From Panulirus ornatus (lineage: Eukaryota > Arthropoda > Malacostraca > Decapoda > Palinuridae): a stretch of DNA of 64,000 bases. The notes under the pieces are model-generated. The model was not told the origin of the DNA, made no database searches, and saw only the letters and a program-made list of their open reading frames with translations. A program made the position numbers and the translations under genes. Positions 43,312 through 56,244 of the stretch are shown piece after piece; the stretch's first letter is position 1; the number at the start of each line of letters is the position of its first letter. The stretch is taken from assembly GCF_036320965.1 (NCBI RefSeq), contig NC_092269.1, forward strand, positions 27,992,843-28,056,842, written 5' to 3'.

Positions 43312-46300
43312 TTTGGTAGAGGCAAGTCTGTGTGTCTGGTAGATGCAGGTCTGTGTGTCTGGTAGAAGCAGGTCTGTGTGTTTGGTAGAAGCAGGTCTGT
43401 GTGTCTGGTAGAAGCAGGTCTGTGTGTTTGGTAGAAGCAGGTCTGTGTGTCTGGTAGAAGCAGGTCTGTGTGTCTGGTAGAAGCAGGTCTGTGTTTCTGG
43501 TAGAAGCAGGTCTGTGTGTCTGGTAGAAGCAGGTCTATGTGTGTGGTAGATGCAGGTCTGTGTGTCTTGTAGAAGCAGGTCTGTGTTTCTGGTAGAAGCA
43601 GGTCTGTGTGTCTGGTAGAAGCAGGTCTATGTGTGTGGTAGATGCAGGTCTGTGTGTCTGGTGGAAGCAGGTCTGTGTGTCTGGTAGATGCAGGTCTGTG
43701 TGTCTGGTAGAATCAAGTCTGTGTGTCTGGTAGACGCAAGTCTGTGTGTCTGGTAGAAGTAGGTCTGTGTGTCTGATGGAAGTAGGTCTGTATGTCTGGT
43801 AGAAGCAGGTCTGTGTGTCTGGTAGACGCAGGTCTTTGTGTCTGGTAGAAGCAGGTCTGTGTGTCTGGTAGAAGCAGGTCTCTGTGTCTGGTAGAAGTAG
43901 GTCTCTGTGTCTGGTAGATGTAGGTCTGTGTGACTGGTAGAAGCAGGTCTGTGTGTCAGATAGAAGCAGGTCTGTGTGTCTAGTAGACACAAGTCTGTGT
44001 GTCTGGTAGAAGCAGGTCTGTGTGTCTGGTAGATGCAGGTCTGTGTGTTTGGTAGATGCAGGTCTGTGTGACTGGTAGAAGCAGGTCTGTGTGTCTGGTA
44101 GAAGCAGGTCTGTGTGTCTGGTAGAAGCAGGTCTGGTAAATGCAGTTCTGCGTGTCTGGTACATGCAAGTCTGTGTGTCTGGTAGATGCAGGTCTGTGTG
44201 TCTGGTAGAAGCAGGTCTGTGTGTCTGGTAGAAGCAGGTCTGTGTGTCTGGTAGAAGCAGGTCTGTGTGTCTGGTAGAAGCAGGTCTCTGTGTCTGGTAG
44301 AAGCACGTCTGTGTGTCAGGTAGAAGCAGGTCTGTGTGTCTGGTAGAAGCAGGTCTGTGTGTTTGGTAGATGCAGGTCTGTGTGTTTGGTATATGCAGGT
44401 CTGTGTGTCTGGTAGAAGCAGGTCTGTGTGTCAGGGAGAAGCAGGTCTGTGTGTCTGGTAGAAGCAAGTCTGTGTGTCTGGTAGAAGCAGGTCTGTGTGT
44501 CTGGTAGAAGCAGGTCTGTGTGTCTGGTAGAAGCAGGTCTGTGTGTCTGGTAGATGCAAGTCTGTGTGTCTGGTAGAAGCGGGTCTCTGTGTCTGGTGGA
44601 AGCAGGTCTGTGTGTCTGGTAGATGCAGGTCTGTGTGTCTGGTAGATGAAGGTCTGTGTGTCTGGTAGAAGCAGGTCTGTGTGTCTGGTGGAAGCAGGTC
44701 TGTGTGTCTGGTAGATGCAGGTCTGTGTGTCTGGTAGATGAAGGTCTGTGTGTCTGGTAGAAGCAGGTCTGTGTGTCTGATGGAAACAGGTCTGTGTGTC
44801 TGATGGAAGCAGGTCTGTGTGTCTGGTAGAAGCAGGCCTGTGTGTCTGGTAGATGCAGTTCTGTGTGTCTGGTAGATGCAGGTCTGTGTGTCTGGTAGAT
44901 GAAGGTCTGTGTGACTGGTAGATGCAAGTCTGTGTGTCTGGTAGAAGCAGGTCTGTGTGTTTGGTAGAAGCAAGTCTGTGTGTCTGGTAGAAGCAGGTCT
45001 ATGTGTCTGGTAGATGAAGGTCTGTGTGTCTGGTAGAAGCAGGTCTCTGTGTCTGGTAGAAGCAGGTCTGTGTGTCTGGTAGATGCAGGTCTGTGTAGCT
45101 GGTAGATGAAGGTCTATGTGTCTGGTAGAAGCAGGTCTGTGTGTTTGGTGGAAGCAGGTCTGTGTGTCTGGTAGAAGCAGGTCTGTGTGTTTGGTGGAAG
45201 CAGGTCTGTGTGTCTGGTAGAAGCAGGTCTGTGTGTCTGGTAGAAGCAGGTCTGTGTGTCTGGTAGATGCAGGTCTGTGTGTCTGGTAGATGAAGGTCTG
45301 TGAGTCTGGTAGAAGCAGGTCTGTGTGTCTGGTAGATGCAAGTCTGTGTGTCTGGTAGAAGCAGGTCTGTGTGTCTGGTAGAAGCAGGTCTCAGTGTCTG
45401 GTGGAAGCAGGTCTGTGTGTCTGGTAGATGCAGCTCTGTGTGTCTGGTTGAAGCAGGTCTCAGTGTCTGGTAGAAGCAGGTCTGTGTGTCTGGTAGACGC
45501 AGGTCTGTGTGTCTGGTAGAAGCAGGTCTCTGTGTCTGGTAGAAGCAGGTCTGTGTGCCTGGTGGAAGCAGGCCTGTGTGTCTGGTAGAAGCAGGTCTCT
45601 GTGTCTGGTGGAAGCAGGTCTGTGTGTCTGGTAGATGCAGGTCTGTGTGTCTGATAGAAGCAGGTCTGTGTGTCTGGTAGAAGCAGGTCTGTGTGTCTGG
45701 TAGATGAAGGTCTGTGTGTCTGGTAGAAGCAGGTCTCTGTGTCTGGTAGGTGCAAGTCTGTGTGTCTGGTAGAAGCAGGTCTGTGTCTGGTAGAAGCAGG
45801 TCTCAGTGTCTGGTAGAAGCAGGTCTGTGTGTCTGGTAGACGCAGGTCTGTGTGTCTGGTAGAAGCAGGTCTGTGTGTTTGGTGGAAGCAGGTCTGTGTG
45901 TCTGGTAGAAGCAGGTCTGTGTGTCTGGTAGATGAAGGTCTGTGTGTCTGGTGGAAGCAGGTCTGTGTGTCTGGCAGAAGCAGGTTTGTGTGTCTGGTAG
46001 AAGCAGGTTTGTGTGTCTGGTAGAAGCAGGTCTGTGTCTGGTAGATGCAGGTCTGTGAGGTAGAAGCAGGTCTGTGTGGTAGAAGCAGGTCTTTGTGTCT
46101 GGTAGAAGCAGGTCTGTGTGTCTGGTAGATGCAGGTCTGTGGGTCTGGTGGAAGCAGGTCTGTGTGTTTGGTAGAAGCAGGTTTGTGTGTCTGGTAGAAG
46201 CAGGTCTGTGTCTGGTAGATGCAGGTCTGTGAGGTAGAAGCAGGTCTGTGTGGTAGAAGCAGGTCTTTGTGTCTGGTGGAGGCAGGTCTGTGTGTCTGGT

Positions 46301-48160
46301 AGATGCAGGTCTGTGTGTCTGGTAGAAGCAGGCCTGTGTGTCTGGTGGAAGCAGGTTTGTGTGTCTGGTAGAAGCAGGTCTGTGTGTCTGGTAGATGCAG
46401 GTCTGTGTGTCTGGTAGATGCAGGTCTGTGTGTCCGGTAGAAGCAGGTCTGTGTGTCTGGTAGATGCAGGTCTGTGTGTCTGGTAGATGCAGGTCTGTGT
46501 GTCTGATAGATGCAGGTCTGTGTGTCAGGTAGAAGCAGGTCTCTGTGTCAGGTAGAAGCAGGTCTGTGTGTCTGGTAGAAGCAGGTCTCTGTGTCTGGTG
46601 GAAGCAAGTCTGTGTGTCTGGTAGATGCGGGTCTGTGTGTCTGGTAGATGCAGGTCTGTGTGTCAGGTAGAAGCAGGTCTGTGTGTCTGGTAGATGCAGG
46701 TCTGTGTGTCTGGTAGATGCAGGTCTGTGTGTCAGGTAGAAGCAGGTCTTTGTGTCTGGTTGAAGCAGGTCTGTGTGTCTGGTAGAAGTAGGTCTGTGTT
46801 TCTGGTAGAAGCAGGTCTGTGTGTCTGGTAGAAGCAGGTCTCTGTGTCTGGTGGAAGCAAGTCTGTGTGTCTGGTAGAAGCAGGTCTGTGTGTCTGGTAG
46901 AAGCAGGTCTGTGTGTCAGGTAGAAGCAGGTCTGTGTGTCTGGTAGAAGCAGGTCTGTGTGTCTGGTAGAAGCAGGTCTGTGTGTCTGGTAGATGCAGGT
47001 CTGTGTGTCTGGTAGAAGCAGGTCTGTGTGTCTGGTAGAAGCAGGTCTGTGTGTCTGGTAGAAGCAGGTCTGTGTGTCTGGTAGATGCAGGTCTGTGTGT
47101 CTGGTAGAAGCAGGTCTGTGTGTCTGGTAGAAGCAGGTCTGTGTGTCTGGTAGAAGCAGGTCTGTGTGTCTGGTAGATGCAGGTCTGTGTGTCTGGTAGA
47201 AGCAGGTCTGTGTGTCTGGTAGAAGCAGGTCTGTGTGTCTGGTAGATGCAGGTCTGTGTGTCTGGTAGAAGCAGGTCTGTGTGTCTGGTAGATGCAGGTC
47301 TGTGTGTCTGTAGAAGCAGGTCTGTGTGTCTGGTAGAAGCAGGTCTGTGTGTCTGGTAGAAGCAGGTCTGTGTGTCTGGTAGAAGCAGGTCTGTGTAGTC
47401 TGGTAGAAGCAAGTTGTGTGCTCAGGTAGAAGCAGGTCTGTGTGTCTGTTAGATGCAGGTCTGTGGTAGGTCAGAAGAAGCAGGTCTGTGTGTGCAGGTA
47501 GATGCAGGTCTGTGTGTCTGGTAGATGCAGGTCTGTGTGTCTGGTAGAAGAAGGTCTGTGTGTCTGGTTGAAGCAGGTCTGTGTGTCTGGTAGAAGTAGG
47601 TCTGTGTTTCTGGTAGAAGCAGGTCTGTGTGTCTGGTAGAAGAGGTCTGTGTGTCTGGTGGAAGCAAGGTCTGTGTGTCTGGTAGAAGCAGGTCTGTGTG
47701 TCTGGTAGAAGCAGGTCTATGTGTCAGGTAGAAGCAGGTCTGTGAGTCTGGTAGAAGCAGGTCTGTGTGTCTGGTAGAAGCAGGTCTGTGTGTCAGGTAG
47801 AAGGAGGTCTGTGTGTCTGGTAGAAGGCAGGTCTGTGTGTCTGGTAGAAGCAGGTCTGTGTGTCTGGTAGAAGCAGGTCTGTGTGTCTGGTAGAAGCAGG
47901 TCTGTGTGTCTGGTAGAAGCAGGTCTGTGTGTCTGGTAGAAGCAGGTCTGTGTGTCTGGCAGAAAGAGGTCTGTGTGTCTGGTAGAAGCAGGTTTGTGTT
48001 TCAGGTAGAAGCAGGTCTGTGTGTCTAGTAGAAGGAGGTCTGTGTGTCTGGTAGAAGGAGGTCTGTGTGTCTGGTAGAAGCAGGTCTATGTGTCTGGTAG
48101 AAGCAGGTCTGTGTGTCTGGTAGAAGCAGGTCTGTGTGTCTGGTAGAAGCATGTCTGTGG
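43312..48160. repeat. 23-bp minisatellite, 4.85 kb (largest array)
   Basis: About 210 units of 23 bp, CTGGTAGAAGCAGGTCTGTG then TGT, with two main unit types (AGAAGCAG and AGATGCAG) and many minor ones. A block with rare shortened units (GTCTGTGAGG at 46051 and 46225) is duplicated 174 bp apart. Three units equal 69 bp, so minus-strand frames of up to 310 codons stay open; not called genes. Single-unit indels accumulate at 47395-47500 and 47640-48060. Confidence 0.97.
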
Positions 48161-48305
48161 ATGTAAAGTAAACACGTCTGGGGAATCGATCTGCAATGTG
48201 ACGGTCCCAAGAAGTGTTTGTCAGCCTCGGCGCCAGTGACTCGTACTTATTGATGAGTACATGAGTGTGGAAGTATGAGGCGGCCTGGGACCTCCAAACC
48301 TGCTG

Positions 48306-48405
48306 AGGGAGAGAGAGAGAGAGGGAGGGAGGGAGAGAGGTGAGAGCTTGGGAGAGTCTTTCCCCTACCCACACCAGGCCCACCCCCCCCCCTTTCTCTG
48401 TCCTT

Positions 48406-48465
<60 letters not shown>
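48306..48465. repeat. (GA)n and (CT)n microsatellites
   Basis: A short GA/GGGA tract at 48306-48340 and pure (CT)n at 48411-48465. Together they form a potential intrastrand GA/CT hairpin over about 160 bp. Confidence 0.93.
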
Positions 48466-48469
<4 letters not shown>

Positions 48470-48494
48470 CACGTACACACCTCTTTTGTTACCA

Positions 48495-48815
48495 AAGATG
48501 TCCTGATGGAAGCCGAGATATCCCACTCGTAGCAAAAGGTGTCCTGCTGGGAACTGAGGTGTCCCACTAGAAGCCAAGGTGTCCTGCTGGGACCTGAGAT
48601 ATCCCAATAGAAGCAAAGAGGTGTGCTGCTGGGATCTGAGATGTCCCACGAGAAGCCCAGGTGTTCTGCTGGGACCTGCGGTGTCCCACTCAGGTGTCCT
48701 GCTGGGACCTGACGTGCCCCACTCAGGTGTCCTGCTGGGACCTGAGGTGTCCCACTAGAAGCCTAGGTGTCCTAGTGTGAGCTGAGGTGTCCATAGAACT
48801 GAGGTGCCCGACTTG
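48495..48815. repeat. 33-40 bp minisatellite
   Basis: Eight or so imperfect units containing GGTGTCCTGCTGGGACCTGA and TGTCCCACTAGAAGC. Some lack the AGAAGC part. Confidence 0.88.
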
Positions 48816-48854
48816 AGACATAAAGAGGTTAAGAGATGAAATGTTCGCCAAACA

Positions 48855-50530
48855 CTACTTTACCACATATCTGGCCCCAACATAACTCTCCACGGACCCC
48901 TAACACTACTGTACCACATATCTGGCCCCAACATAACACTCTACGGACCCCCAACACTACTGTACGACATATCTGGTCCCAACATAACTCTCCACGGACC
49001 CCTAACACTACTGTACCACATATCTGGTCCCAACATAACTCTCCACGGACCCCTAACACTACTGTACCACATATCTGGCCCTAACATAACACTCCACGGA
49101 CCCCTAACACTACTGTATGACATATCTGGCCCCAACATAACGCTCCACGGACCCCTAACACTACTGTACCACATATCTGGCCCCAACATAACTCTCCACG
49201 GACCCCTAACACTACTGTACCACATATCTGGCCCCAACATAACACTCCACGGACTCCTAACACTATTGTACCACATATCTGGCCCCAACTTAACACTCCA
49301 CGGACCCCTGACACTACTGTACGACATATCTGGCCCCAACATAACACTCCACGGACCCCTAACACTACTGTACCACATATCTGGTCCCAACATAACTCTC
49401 CAAGGACGCCTAACACTACTGTACCACACATCTGGTCCCAACATAACTCTCCACGGACCCCTAACACTACTGTACCACATATCTGGTCCCAACATAACTC
49501 TCCACGGACCCATAACACTACTCTACCACATATCTGGCCCCTAGCATAACACTCCACGGACCCCTAACACTACTCTACCACATATCTGGCCCCAACATAA
49601 CTCTCCACGGACCCCTAACACTACTGTACCACATATCTGGTCCCAACATAACACTCCACGGACCCCTAACACTACTGTACCACATATCTGGCCCCAACAT
49701 AACACTCCACGGACCCCTAACACTACTGTACCATATATCTGGTCCCAACATAACCCTCCACGGACCCCTAACACTACTGTACCACATATCTGGTCCCAAC
49801 ATAACTCTCCACGGACCCCTAACACTACTGTACCACATATCTGGTCCCAACATAACACTTCATGGACCCCTAACACTACTGTACCACATATCTGGCCCCA
49901 ACATAACACTCCACGGACCCCTAACATTACTGTACCACATATCTGGTCCCAACATAACTCTCCACGGACCCCTAACACTACTGTACCACATATCTGGTCC
50001 CAACATAACACTCCACGGACCCCTAACACTACTGTACCACATATCTGGTCCCAACATAACTCTCCACGGACCCCTAACACTACTGTACCACATATCTGGT
50101 CCCAACATAACTCTCCACGAACCCCTAACACTACTGTACCACATATCTGGCCCCAACATAACACTCCACGGACCCCTAACACTACTGTACCACATATCTG
50201 GTCCCAACATAACACTCCACGGACCCCTAACATTACTGTACCACATTTCTGGTCCCATCATAACTCTCCACGGACCCCTAACACTACTGTACCACATATA
50301 TGGTCCCAACATAACACTCCACGGACCCCTAACACTACTGTACCACATATCTGGCCCCAACATAACGCTCCACGGACCCCTAACACTACTGTACCACATA
50401 TCTGGCCCCAACATAACTCTCCACGGACCCCTAACACTACTGTCCCATATATCTGGCCCCAACATAACACTCCACGGACCCTTAACACTACTGTACCACA
50501 TATCCCCAACATAACTCTCTATCGAACCTT
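48855..50530. repeat. 51-bp minisatellite, 1.7 kb
   Basis: About 33 units of 51 bp: CCACGGACCCCTAACACTAC, TGTACCACATATCTGG, then CCCCAACATAACTCT or the TCCC/CACT variants. The 17-codon period keeps frames open on the minus strand (up to 230 codons) and in part on plus. No evidence for a protein. Confidence 0.96.
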
Positions 50531-50716
50531 ATTGACCACTGTACCATATATATCACCAACATAACAGGTCTACATCGTAACCCTAACACACTGACACATT
50601 GATAGCTAAGTACGCTAACAACCGGCTCTATAGCCATATTGTTGGTGTATTCAGCTCATACACAAATGGTGGCGGTTCGAATCATTGCTACTGGAGAACA
50701 TTTTATGATATATATA

Positions 50717-50973
<257 letters not shown>

Positions 50974-51157
50974 GCTTTGTCGCTGTCTCCCGCGTTTGCG
51001 AGGTAGCGCAAGGAAACAGACGAAAGAAATAGCCCAACCCACCCCCTATACACATGTATATACATACGTCCACACACGCAAATATACATACCTACACAGC
51101 TTTCCATGGTTTACCCCAGACGCTTCACATGCCTTGATTCAATCCACTGACAGCACG

Positions 51158-53179
51158 TCAACCCCGGTATACCACATCGCTCCAATTCACTCTATTCCTT
51201 GCCCTCCTTTCACCCTCCTGCATGTTCAGGCCCCGATCACACAAAATCTTTTTCACTCCATCTTTCCACCTCCAATTTGGTCTCCCTCTTCTCCTCGTTC
51301 CCTCCACCTCCGACACATATATCCTCTTGGTCAATCTTTCCTCACTCATTCTCTCCATGTGACCAAACCATTTCAAAACACCCTCTTCTGCTCTCTCAAC
51401 CACGCTCTTTTTATTTCCACACATCTCTCTTACCCTTACGTTACTTACTCGATCAAACCACCTCACACCACACATTGTCCTCAAACATCTCATTTCCAGC
51501 ACATCCATCCTCCTGCGCACAACTCTATCCATAGTCCACGCCTCGCAACCATACAACATTGTTGGAACCACTATTCCTTCAAACATACCCATTTTTGCTT
51601 TCCGAGATAATGTTCTCGACTTCCACACATTCTTCAAGGCTCCCAGAATTTTCGCCCCCTCCCCCACCCTATGATCCACTTCCGCTTCCATGGTTCCATC
51701 CGCTGCCAGATCCACTCCCAGATATCTAAAACACTTCACTTCCTCCAGTTTTTCTCCATTCAAACTCACCTCCCAATTGACTTGACCCTCAACCCTACTG
51801 TACCTAATAACCTTGCTCTTATTCACATTTACTCTTAACTTTCTTCTTTCACACACTTTACCAAACTCAGTCACCAGCTTCTGCAGTTTCTCACATGAAT
51901 CAGCCACCAGCGCTGTATCATCAGCGAACAACAACTGACTCACTTCCCAAGCTCTCTCATCCCCAACAGACTTCATACTTGCCCCTCTTTCCAAAACTCT
52001 TGCATTCACCTCCCTAACAACCCCATCCATAAACAAATTAAACAACCATGGAGACATCACACACCCCTGCCGCAAACCTACATTCACTGAGAACCAATCA
52101 CTTTCCTCTCTTCCTACACGTACACATGCCTTACATCCTCGATAAAAACTTTTCACTGCTTCTAACAACTTGCCTCCCACACCATATATTCTTAATACCT
52201 TCCACAGAGCATCTCTATCTACTCTATCATATGCCTTCTCCAGATCCATAAATGCTACATACAAATCAGTTTGCTTTTCTAAGTATTTCTCACATACATT
52301 CTTCAAAGCAAACACCTGATCCACACATCCTCTACCACTTCTGAAACCACACTGCTCTTCCCCAATCTGATGCTCTGTACATGCCTTCACCCTCTCAATC
52401 AATACCCTCCCATATAATTTGCCAGGAATACTCAACAAACTTATACCTCTGTAATTTGAGCACTCACTCTTATCCCCTTTGCCTTTGTACAATGGCACTA
52501 TGCACGCATTCCGCCAATCCTCAGGCACCTCACCATGAGTCATACATACATTAAATAACCTTACCAACCAGTCAACAATACAGTCACCCCCTTTTTTAAT
52601 AAATTCCACTGCAATACCATCCAAACCTGCTGCCTTGCCGGCTTTCATCTTCCGCAAAGCTTTTACTACCTCTTCTCTGTTTACCAAATCATTTTCCCTA
52701 ACCCTCGCACTTTGCACACCACCTCGACCAAAACACCCTATATCTGCCACTCTATCATCAAACACATTCAACAAACCTTCAAAATACTCACTCCATCTCC
52801 TTCTCACATCACCACTACTTGTTATCACCTCCCCATTTGCGCCCCTCACTGAAGTTCCCATTTGCTCCCTTGTCGTACGCACTTTATTTACCTCCTTCCA
52901 GAACATCTTTTTATTCTCCCTAAAATTTAATGATACTCTCTCACCCCAACTCTCATTTGCCCTTTTTTTCACCTCTTGCACCTTTCTCTTGACCTCCTGT
53001 CTCTTTCTTTTATACGTCTCCCACTCAATTGCATTTTTTCCCTGCAAAAATCGTCCAAATGCCTCTCTCTTCTCTTTCACTAATACTCTTACTTCTTCAT
53101 CCCACCATTCACTACCCTTTCTAATCAACCCACCTCCCACTCTTCTCATGCCACAAGCATCTTTTGCGCAATCCATCAC
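51158..53179 (-). CDS. RTE-like reverse transcriptase frame (673 codons, intact)
   Basis: Target-primed reverse transcription enzyme of a non-LTR element. Residues: 181-198 GKAAGLDGIAVEFIKKGG (fingers); 309-320 motif A AFMDLEKAYDRV with D312; 369-383 motif B LRQGCVMSPWLFNLF; 416-427 motif C LLFADDTALVAD with D420/D421; 629-646 basic RRRGRPNWRWKDGVKKIL near the C terminus. All catalytic residues are present. The ATG at 53179 is only the first one in frame. The natural protein starts upstream in the endonuclease, which lies in another frame because of a small deletion near 53201-53204. Confidence 0.92.
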   Translation of the reverse strand: MMDCAKDACGMRRVGGGLIRKGSEWWDEEVRVLVKEKREAFGRFLQGKNAIEWETYKRKRQEVKRKVQEVKKRANESWGERVSLNFRENKKMFWKEVNKVRTTREQMGTSVRGANGEVITSSGDVRRRWSEYFEGLLNVFDDRVADIGCFGRGGVQSARVRENDLVNREEVVKALRKMKAGKAAGLDGIAVEFIKKGGDCIVDWLVRLFNVCMTHGEVPEDWRNACIVPLYKGKGDKSECSNYRGISLLSIPGKLYGRVLIERVKACTEHQIGEEQCGFRSGRGCVDQVFALKNVCEKYLEKQTDLYVAFMDLEKAYDRVDRDALWKVLRIYGVGGKLLEAVKSFYRGCKACVRVGREESDWFSVNVGLRQGCVMSPWLFNLFMDGVVREVNARVLERGASMKSVGDERAWEVSQLLFADDTALVADSCEKLQKLVTEFGKVCERRKLRVNVNKSKVIRYSRVEGQVNWEVSLNGEKLEEVKCFRYLGVDLAADGTMEAEVDHRVGEGAKILGALKNVWKSRTLSRKAKMGMFEGIVVPTMLYGCEAWTMDRVVRRRMDVLEMRCLRTMCGVRWFDRVSNVRVREMCGNKKSVVERAEEGVLKWFGHMERMSEERLTKRIYVSEVEGTRRRGRPNWRWKDGVKKILCDRGLNMQEGERRARNRVNWSDVVYRG

Positions 53180-53641
53180 TGATTCCCTAAATACATCCCA
53201 TTACTCTCCACTCCCCTTACTTCCATTGTTCTCACCTTTTTCCATTCTGTACTCAGTCTCTCCTGGTACTTCCTCACACAAGTCTCCTTCCCAAGCTCAC
53301 TTACTCTCACCACCCTCTTCACCCCAACATTCACTCTTCTTTTCTGAAAACCCATACAAATCTTCACCTTTGCCTCCACAAGATAATGATCAGACATCCC
53401 TCCAGTTGCACCTCTCAGCACATTAACATCCAAAAGTCTCTCTTTCGCGCGCCTGTCAATTAACACGTAATCCAATAACGCTCTCTGGCCATCTCTCCTA
53501 CTTGCATAAGTATACTTATGTATATCTCGCTTTTTAAACCAGGTATTCCCAATCATCAGTCCTTTTTCAGCACATAAATCTACAAGCTCTTCACCATTTC
53601 CATTTACAACACTGAACACCCCATGTATACCAATTATTCCC
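53176..53641 (-). pseudogene. RTE-like endonuclease, C-terminal half, frameshifted
   Basis: About 155 codons in frame. IGNTWFKKRDIHKYTYASRR, LLDYVLIDRR and GGMSDHYLVEAKVK are the conserved C-terminal parts of the APE-like endonuclease, including the SDH catalytic motif. The N-terminal catalytic half is missing by truncation. Near 53201-53204 one base appears to be lost, after which the frame ends at 53176 while the continuation is found in the frame of the RT. Confidence 0.88.
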
Positions 53642-53644
53642 TCA

Positions 53645-55208
53645 ATATATATTATGCTTTGCCACTGTCTCCCGCATTAGCGAGGTTGCGCAAGGAAACA
53701 AACGAAAGAATGGCCCAACCCATCCACATACAAATGTATATACATACACGACCATACACGCACATATACATACCTATACATTTCAACGTATACATGTGTA
53801 TACATACACAGATATATACATACATACACACGTGCATAGTTCATACTTGCTCATTTATTCATTCCCGTCGCCAGCCCGCCACACGTGAAAAGACAACCCC
53901 TTCCCCCCGCATGCGCGCAAGGTAGCGCTTGGAAAAGCCAACAAAGGCCACAGTCGTTCACACTCAGTCTCTAGCTGTCATGTATAATGTACCGAAACCA
54001 CAGCTCCCTTTCCATATCCAGGCCCCACAAAACTTTCTATGGTTTACCCCAGATGCTTCACATGCCCTGGTTCAATCCACTGACAGCGCGTCGACCCCAG
54101 TATACCGCATCGTTCCAATTTACTCTATTCCTTGCACGCCTTTCACCCTCCTGCATGTTCAGGCCCCGATCACAAAAACTCTTTTTCACTCCATCTTCCA
54201 CCTCCAATTTGGTCTCCCATTTCCCCTCATTCCCTCCACCTCTGACACACATATCCTCTTTGTCAATCTTTCCTCACGCATTCTCTCCATGTGACCAAAC
54301 CATTGCAACACACCCGCTTCTGCTCTCTCAACCACAGTCATTTTATTACCACACATCTCTCTTACCCTTTCATTACTTACTCGATCAAACCACCTCACAC
54401 TACATATTGTTCTCAAACATCTCATTTCCAAGACATTCACCCTCTTCCGAACAACCCTATCTATAGCTCACGCCTCGCAACCATATAACATACACTTTTT
54501 TGCTTTCCGAGATAGTGTTCTCGCCTTCCACACATTCTTCAACGCTCCCACAACCTTCGCCCCCTCCCCCACCCTGTGACTCACTTCCGCTTCCATGGTT
54601 CCATCCGCTGCCAATTTTACTTCCAGATATCTAAAACACTTCACTTCCTCCAGTTTTTCTCTACTCAAACTTACCTCCCAATTGACTTGTCCCTCCACCC
54701 TACTGCACCTAATAACCTTGCTCTTATTCACATTTACTCTCAGCTTTCTTCTTTCACGCACTTTACCAAACTCAGTCACCAGCCTCTGCAGTTTCACCCG
54801 AATCAGCCACCAGCGCTGTATCATCAGCGAACAACAACTGACTCACTTCCCAAGCCCTCTCATCCACAACAGACTGCATACTTGCCCCTCTTTCCAAAAC
54901 TCTTGCATTCACCTCCCTAACAACCCCATCCATAAACAAATCAAACAACCATGAGACATCACGCACCCCTGCCGCAAACCTACATTCACTGAGAACCAAT
55001 CAGTTTCCTCTCTTCCTACACGTACACATACCTTACATCCTCGATAAAAACTTTTCACTGCTTCTAGCAACTTGCCTCCCACACCATATACTCTTAATAC
55101 CTTCCACAGGGTATCTCTATCAACTGTATCATATGCCTTCTCCAGACCGAAAATGCTACAAACAAATCCATTTGTTTTTCTAAGTATTTCTCACATACAT
55201 TCTTCAAT
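53645..55208 (-). mobile_element. RTE-like LINE copy 7, long-UTR subfamily
   Basis: Begins where copy 6 ends, with a diverged 3' terminus (CCACTGTCTCCCGCATTAGC) and the long 3' UTR (GTTCACACTCAGTCTCTAGC at 53957-53976). It is 5'-truncated at 55208 next to (TA)n. The same-strand copies 6 and 7 touch with no spacer. Confidence 0.92.
54070..55207 (-). pseudogene. RTE-like RT, degraded (copy 7)
   Basis: Remnants: [59 protein letters not shown], then the C-terminal region. Deletions (for example around motif B, where RDVSWLFDLFMDGVV replaces the normal sequence) and several frameshifts make it inactive. Confidence 0.88.
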
Positions 55209-55210
55209 CT

Positions 55211-55294
<84 letters not shown>
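55209..55294. repeat. (TA)n microsatellite
   Basis: About 86 bp of TA between the truncated 5' end of RTE copy 7 and the PLE palindrome. Confidence 0.97.
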
Positions 55295-55960
<666 letters not shown>

Positions 55961-55969
55961 ATATATATA

Positions 55970-56199
55970 GTGAAGGTGAAATTACAGTTCAGTAGGAGTT
56001 CAGATGATTTAACATGTAATGTTTCTATAGATGCAGCACTACAATCTTTCGCGGAGACAATCCATCTCATCAGGTGCAAACAATTCATAAACTACTTTAA
56101 ATCCCAACACCACAAAAATTCCGTCTCTCCTCTGCCATTCTCGACTACACACCGGTCAGGCCAGTGCGTAGTCGAGACGATTATCTTAATCCAATGGTA
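55970..56199. other. Downstream intron sequence with a small hairpin
   Basis: Unique DNA. CTCGACTACAC (56141-56151) pairs with GCGTAGTCGAG (56164-56174) around a short loop. No coding exon recognised. Confidence 0.45.
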
Positions 56200-56238
56200 A
56201 GTGTGTGTGTGTGTGTGTGTGTGTGCGTGTGTGTGTGA
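56200..56238. repeat. (GT)n microsatellite next to a splice donor
   Basis: About 39 bp of GT on the plus strand, that is (CA)n in the sense of the exchanger gene, starting a few bases inside the intron that follows the exon. Confidence 0.95.
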
Positions 56239-56244
56239 TGTTAC

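Larger units (their letters stand above)
50974..53641 (-). mobile_element. RTE-like LINE copy 6, most complete
   Basis: The 3' end GTCGCTGTCTCCCGCGTTTG lies at 50979-50998 after a T-run. A short 3' UTR, a 673-codon RT frame and the C-terminal half of an apurinic-type endonuclease follow up to 53641, where the element is cut off next to RTE copy 7. The endonuclease-RT order without an RNase H domain, and a tail of short repeats, fit RTE-type LINEs. The clade assignment is by eye and moderate. Confidence 0.92.

Noticed and set aside
43535..48383. Long Thr/His/Gln-rich frames on the minus strand
   Set aside because: Artefacts of the 23-bp array (three units equal 69 bp). They break wherever a unit has a small indel.
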